NCBI GenBank assembly: GCA_902776305.1
Contig: CACYPS010000031.1
Location: 25,041 to 59,360 of the forward strand
Length of the DNA: 34,320 bases
Direction: 5' to 3'
Source: an uncultured Lachnospiraceae bacterium
GTDB taxonomy: Bacteria > Bacillota > Clostridia > Lachnospirales > Lachnospiraceae
A program made the position numbers and the translations under genes. Below are positions 31,289-34,320 of the stretch, one piece after another. Position 1 is the first letter of the stretch, and each line of letters begins with the position of its first letter. The notes beneath the pieces were generated by a model. The model ran no database searches, was not told the DNA's origin, and worked only from the letters and a program-made list of their open reading frames with translations.

Positions 31289-31310
31289 GTAGGGAAAACA
31301 AACCAAACAG

Positions 31311-31339
31311 TTGACAAACGTTCGTTCGAGATATAATAT
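31311..31339 (+). promoter_or_regulatory. XRE/ImmA promoter with embedded LexA-like operator
   Basis: TTGACA (31311-31316) with TAATAT (31334-31339, 17 bp) or the overlapping TATAAT (31332-31337, 15 bp) forms the promoter. Between the boxes, CAAAC-GTTC-GTTCG (31315-31328) resembles the Firmicutes LexA box (CGAAC-N4-GTTCG) with one mismatch in the half-sites. The site may bind LexA or the XRE protein encoded downstream. A related sequence recurs at 32578-32610. Confidence 0.6.
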
Positions 31340-31383
31340 TTTCTTGACGGGAACAAATGTTTTGATAGAAAGAGCGTGGTGAT

Positions 31384-31764
31384 ATGGGAGAGAATGAAAG
31401 AATTAATTTTGGGAAGTACTTAGAACAACTACGGAGGAGCCGTGAGAGAACGCTGCGTGAGACCGGTAAGGCGATCGGCGTATCACCTCAATTCTATAGC
31501 GAAGTAGAGAAGGGGAGAAGGAATGTTCTGACGAAGGACAGGATGGAGAAGCTGGCAGACTACCTTGTACTAAATGAGGAGGAACGTCATACTCTCTACG
31601 ATAAGGCGAAGGATGCAAACAATGCAGCACTTCCTATGGATTGTGAGGATTATGCTGCGGATCATGCATTCGTCGCAGAGGCGCTCAGGTTGTCCAAGGC
31701 AACAGGCGCCGGTGAAAAAGAATGGCAGCGGCTGTTAGATGACTTAAGGGCTCGGAAGGGATAA
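31384..31764 (+). CDS. XRE-family transcription regulator
   Basis: A 126-aa DNA-binding protein with an N-terminal helix-turn-helix of the XRE/Cro-CI type (about 10-65; LEQLRRSRERTLRETGKAIGVS, then YSEVEKGRRNVLT as recognition helix and following turn). The C-terminal half is acidic and helical. It sits 2 bp before an ImmA-type protease gene, the arrangement known from ICEBs1-like elements where the ImmR repressor is cleaved by ImmA after DNA damage, releasing excision genes. It most likely represses its own promoter and possibly the related site at 32578-32610. The ribosome site is weak (GGTG), consistent with low repressor levels. Confidence 0.9.
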   Translation: MGENERINFGKYLEQLRRSRERTLRETGKAIGVSPQFYSEVEKGRRNVLTKDRMEKLADYLVLNEEERHTLYDKAKDANNAALPMDCEDYAADHAFVAEALRLSKATGAGEKEWQRLLDDLRARKG

Positions 31765-31766
31765 TA

Positions 31767-32528
31767 ATGTACATACCTACTTTCAGAATGAAGCGGAATG
31801 GCTGTCCAATACTTAGCAACGAGGAAATAGAGCGAGACGCTGAATACTTCATCTATGATTATGACAAGACACTTCTTACAGATCCAAGGGCAGTAGATAT
31901 CGAAAATTTCATGGAGTTCTATCTCGGACTTACTCCAGAATATACTTTTCTGACACAGTGTGGGCTGATCCTCGGCAGGATGGTGTTCAACAATACGAAC
32001 AAGCTTGCTGTATATGTTCCGAACGAGAAGAAGGCGGATTACATATTTGCCAAACGGGGGACAGTTGTTCTTGATAATACACTGCTCGAAGATAGAAATG
32101 AGGTTTGCATGCGGTCTACGATGGGCCATGAGTGCGGCCACTGGATCTACCACAAAGCGTTTTTTACGCTGAGTCCGAATGGAACACGATCAATTGATAT
32201 TGCAGACCAGGGAATAACCGCATGTCGTGAGGTTGATATCTTTGGCAGCAGACATCGCCTTGTCACCGACCATGACTGGCTGGAGCACCAGGCAAAGATG
32301 TTCAGTGCCTGCATTCTGATGCCGCGCAGTGCATTCATAAGATATGTGATGGACCCAAAGCTCCGGAACTACGTCGAGAACTGTCCGGCTGAATGGGATT
32401 ATGACAACGTGCTTGCAACGTATGCGGCATTACGGTTTGATGTGTCCGTTCAGTCAGCCAGGATACGGCTGTTCCAGCTTGGCATGGACTACGAGAACGT
32501 GATGAGGAAGAAAGGCTTTGTGATATGA
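31767..32528 (+). CDS. ImmA/IrrE-family metallopeptidase
   Basis: A 253-aa zinc-protease-like protein of the ImmA/IrrE (DUF955) family. Catalytic motif HECGH (121-125; consensus HExxH) gives two zinc ligands and the catalytic Glu. The second family block WLEHQAKMFSACILMP (171-186) supplies the third ligand (Glu173). The 70-residue N-terminal part is family-variable. By analogy with ImmA, its target is expected to be the XRE repressor encoded 2 bp upstream, giving damage- or stress-induced derepression of the element. No membrane segment or signal peptide. GGAAGGGA upstream serves as ribosome site. Confidence 0.9.
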   Translation: MYIPTFRMKRNGCPILSNEEIERDAEYFIYDYDKTLLTDPRAVDIENFMEFYLGLTPEYTFLTQCGLILGRMVFNNTNKLAVYVPNEKKADYIFAKRGTVVLDNTLLEDRNEVCMRSTMGHECGHWIYHKAFFTLSPNGTRSIDIADQGITACREVDIFGSRHRLVTDHDWLEHQAKMFSACILMPRSAFIRYVMDPKLRNYVENCPAEWDYDNVLATYAALRFDVSVQSARIRLFQLGMDYENVMRKKGFVI

Positions 32529-32577
32529 TAGTGCACTCTGCGGGTGCAGGGTCCATATATTTTTGAAGATATTCTAA

Positions 32578-32610
32578 ACCGAGCAGTTGACGAATATATG
32601 TTCTTTCGAA
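32578..32610. promoter_or_regulatory. Second copy of the LexA-like/XRE operator
   Basis: AACCGAGCAGTTGAC here parallels AACCAAACAGTTGAC at 31301-31315. It is followed by CGAATATATGTTCT (32591-32604), which matches CGAACATATGTTCG at 12 of 14 positions. No good -10 is found at the right distance, so it is probably an operator upstream of the 32819 gene rather than a full promoter. Confidence 0.5.
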
Positions 32611-32752
32611 GGAAGTTATATCAAAAGATAAAAAGAACAAATAATAGAATAAAATAGCATAAAAAAACAAAAAATAGCATATGGAAGGACATATAAGTAA
32701 ACATAAGCATAAAATAGAAAATAAAAACAAATAAAATATAATATTGTTTATA

Positions 32753-32810
32753 TTGACAAATTAGAGCAATGTGATATAATTTGCAACAAGAATACAGACC
32801 GGGTTGGAGG
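32753..32810 (+). promoter_or_regulatory. Strong promoter of the coiled-coil/HTH gene
   Basis: TTGACA (32753-32758) and an extended TGaTATAAT (TATAAT at 32775-32780) with 16-bp spacing come close to consensus. Upstream 32620-32750 is almost entirely A/T with A-tracts, which could act as UP elements or bent DNA. The ribosome site TGGAGG (32805-32810) lies 8 bp before the ATG. Confidence 0.8.
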
Positions 32811-32818
32811 ATGATTAA

Positions 32819-33910
32819 ATGATCAATACAGAGCTTGCGCAGCGTCTTAAAGAGATAAATGACTCTCAGGATGAATTGCAAAATCAATCTAAGGAAATAC
32901 GTAGATTCATGGAAAAGCAGAAGGAGCTTGAAGATTTAATGGAGGTCCGGGAAGGAGTAGAAAAAGAAATTGAAGAGCTTACTGCAAAAGCTGAAGGTGT
33001 CGATAGTATAGTACAGAGAAAAAGACTTGAATTAACAATTGCTCAAGCAAACGAGAAACGTTCACAGGTGGTGGAGCGTCAGGAAAGTCTGGAGAAAGAA
33101 CTGCTGGCGATGACAGTTGTTATTCAAAAGAATAAGAATTTTGATAAATGGATCCTGTTTAACAATATTCGTGAACTCTTAAGAAGCAGCGACGTTAAAT
33201 TGGGACAGATCGAGAAGGAAGCTGGATGTCAACCAGGATATATGTCAAGGCTGGAGAAGTCGGGGAATACAACCGACCCCAGCATTGAATTTGTAGTTAC
33301 CGCAGCCAAAATGCTGAGTGTTCCTATAGACTTATTGATACATACTGATGTTGGTATAGTGACACCAACAGAGGAATACTTATTGCAATTTTTGAAAGGT
33401 TTGATTGATGATACGCGCTCCGATGATATTTTATGGGAAAAAGAATCCGTAACCATGCTGCAGCATATTGAGCCTCTTTTTGAAATCGGTTCTGGTAGCA
33501 GAACAACACACCCTCTGTTTAAGTATCAGCAGATGAAGGTCAATGAAACAGAATACGAAGATGACATTTTTTATGATTCTCAGTTCTACCCAAGAGAAAC
33601 GGTGAGGATAGTGGATAGCAGCTATCATGCAGAGCTTATGAGCACTGCGGCAAAGATATATATCATGGCTTGTAAAAAAGGGATCGCTAAGGAGCTGGCA
33701 AACGCACCTTTGTTTTACGAGGTCTATCTTGTAAAAGGCGAGGAGGTTATACCGATTTGTTGTAGTTTAGATACGGGAACAGCTGTGTCGGGAGCGACAG
33801 AGGCACTCTATAAGGAAATAGAAGTTGCAGCAGCGCATGTTCACTTAAATTATACTGCAAGAGCTATTATCAGTAGTTATTTGGAAGAGAGAAAACTACC
33901 ATTTGAATGA
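32819..33910 (+). CDS. Coiled-coil protein with central helix-turn-helix domain
   Basis: A 363-aa protein. Residues 1-105 are a long coiled coil rich in Glu, Lys and Gln. Residues about 113-173 are an XRE-type helix-turn-helix (NNIRELLRSSDVKLGQIEKE, then CQPGYMSRLEKSGN and a tail VTAAKMLSVPIDLLI). The C-terminal 190 residues form a mixed alpha/beta domain of unknown type (YYHAEL-like and YEVYLVKGEEVIPICCSLDTG segments). The coiled coil suggests dimers or larger assemblies of a DNA-binding protein. It has a near-consensus promoter behind an operator shared with the XRE/ImmA pair. I do not recognise the full-length architecture; a regulator or sensor of the island is the likeliest role. Confidence 0.85.
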   Translation: MINTELAQRLKEINDSQDELQNQSKEIRRFMEKQKELEDLMEVREGVEKEIEELTAKAEGVDSIVQRKRLELTIAQANEKRSQVVERQESLEKELLAMTVVIQKNKNFDKWILFNNIRELLRSSDVKLGQIEKEAGCQPGYMSRLEKSGNTTDPSIEFVVTAAKMLSVPIDLLIHTDVGIVTPTEEYLLQFLKGLIDDTRSDDILWEKESVTMLQHIEPLFEIGSGSRTTHPLFKYQQMKVNETEYEDDIFYDSQFYPRETVRIVDSSYHAELMSTAAKIYIMACKKGIAKELANAPLFYEVYLVKGEEVIPICCSLDTGTAVSGATEALYKEIEVAAAHVHLNYTARAIISSYLEERKLPFE

Positions 33911-33930
33911 TGCATAAGGAGGGCATATAG

Positions 33931-34110
33931 TTGACAAACAGACCTAAAATTGTAAAGACACCGAAGTACAACATCCCGATTGGTGAAGCGCTTAGAAAGC
34001 CCGATGGACGCTATTTCCTAAAAATTAAGAAGGCAAAGAGCAAGGAAGTTGAAGAAGTTCCACTCGATCAGCTAAACCACATGATTATGGTAGAAGCGGA
34101 TGGAGTATGA
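33931..34110 (+). CDS. Small basic protein, TTG start (59 aa)
   Basis: A 59-codon ORF starting with TTG behind a near-perfect ribosome site AAGGAGGG (33916-33923, 7-bp spacer), 20 bp after the coiled-coil/HTH gene, so it is probably in the same operon. The product begins MTNRPKIVKTPKYNIPIGEA, is Lys-rich, and has no Cys and no membrane segment. The FLKIKKAKSKEVEEVPLDQL stretch suggests a small beta-hairpin plus helix. No family is recognised; small ORFs are frequent next to recombinase genes of such islands. Confidence 0.65.
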   Translation: MTNRPKIVKTPKYNIPIGEALRKPDGRYFLKIKKAKSKEVEEVPLDQLNHMIMVEADGV

Positions 34111-34255
34111 GGCAGCGACGTCCGTCGGAGCGACGCGCCTTGCATGAATCATAATTAGAGCTCCAAACGAGCAGGACCAATCATGAGTTCAGGCCGGTAC
34201 GAGCATTTACAGAATCTCTGTAGTACAGTGTAGATAATGGGTTTATTCACAGCCA

Positions 34256-34286
34256 TGATACAATGAGAATAAAGACTCACGGAGGA
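34256..34286 (+). promoter_or_regulatory. Promoter and ribosome site of the right-edge gene
   Basis: An extended -10 TGaTACAAT (34256-34264), identical to that of the GIY-YIG gene, precedes GGAGG (34281-34285) and the ATG at 34294. The 183-bp gap before it shows only a GC-rich segment with CGACG repeats (about 34116-34137) and no gene. Confidence 0.5.
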
Positions 34287-34293
34287 AAATATC

Positions 34294-34320
34294 ATGGCAA
34301 GAAAAAACAGACATGACTGG
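34294..34320 (+). CDS. Start of a gene cut by the window edge, possibly a recombinase
   Basis: Nine codons are visible (MARKNRHDW), with GGAGG 8 bp upstream. Several large serine recombinases of clostridial mobile elements begin with a similar basic MARK(S/N)R stretch, and the position next to the island's regulators fits, but nine residues cannot establish this. Confidence 0.4.

Larger units (their letters stand above)
20701..34320. mobile_element. Probable genomic (defense) island inserted in comEC, right end outside the window
   Basis: The left boundary is at about 20700, where the comEC frame leaves its family consensus and base composition drops sharply. The inserted DNA holds mainly defense and mobile-element genes: AIPR, GIY-YIG/DUF4357, hsdRMS, an XRE/ImmA pair, a further helix-turn-helix protein and several small or unknown genes. 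A gene starting at 34294 may be the recombinase. hsdR and hsdM are richer in GC than the intergenic parts and hsdS, suggesting mixed origins. The comEC 3' remnant is not in the window, so the right end must lie further on. Not recognised as a named element. Confidence 0.65.

Noticed and set aside
33931-33936. TTGACA as a -35 promoter box
   Set aside because: No -10 box lies 16-18 bp downstream; the TTG fits better as a start codon behind AAGGAGGG.

Overview
The window looks like the chromosome of an anaerobic Gram-positive bacterium of the class Clostridia, most likely a gut or rumen Lachnospiraceae. The grounds are the AGGAGG-type ribosome sites, the single-chain clostridial-type PurL, the lipoproteins with Thr/Ala/Gly-rich linkers, a CcpA-like cre site, and moderate GC in the core genes. 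No rRNA, tRNA or CRISPR array was seen.

Region 1 (1-3241): a tandem 73-bp repeat, then a probably sugar-regulated 617-aa protein of unknown function overlapped by a small zinc-ribbon protein, two terminators, and a convergent SH3-domain lipoprotein.

Region 2 (3390-10192) is the most interesting block. Two divergent operons share a 108-bp promoter region. Leftward are an acyl-ACP/acyl-CoA synthetase, a dedicated acyl carrier protein and an acyl-ACP thioesterase. Rightward are a flavoprotein closely resembling the Propionibacterium (Cutibacterium) acnes polyunsaturated fatty acid (linoleate) isomerase PAI, a second flavoprotein of the phytoene desaturase/carotenoid isomerase/retinol saturase superfamily, and a reductase fusing FAD/NAD(P)H domains to a [2Fe-2S] ferredoxin. 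My reading is an anaerobic biohydrogenation cassette for unsaturated fatty acids: isomerise a methylene-interrupted diene to a conjugated diene, reduce it with electrons from NAD(P)H delivered by the reductase, and handle the acyl chains through the ACP module. The isomerase call rests on strong sequence resemblance; the rest is inference.

Region 3 (10193-20719) is housekeeping: purL with a structured leader, a class A penicillin-binding protein, a two-domain lipoprotein, and comEC. comEC is cut short: its reading frame loses the metallo-beta-lactamase-like domain just before the expected His-His motif and runs into AT-rich foreign DNA at about 20700.

Region 4 (about 20700 to beyond the right edge) is a horizontally acquired defense island. 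It carries a membrane-anchored coiled-coil protein; an AIPR-family abortive infection protein flanked by two copies of a 70-bp terminator-like repeat; an apparent operon of GIY-YIG/DUF4357 nuclease, four-helix membrane protein and type I restriction-modification genes hsdR-hsdM-hsdS; an XRE/ImmA regulator-protease pair behind a LexA-like/self-operator site that is repeated downstream; a coiled-coil plus helix-turn-helix protein; a 59-aa TTG-start ORF; and the first nine codons of a further gene, possibly the element's recombinase. The island seems to have inserted into comEC, and its right end lies outside the window.
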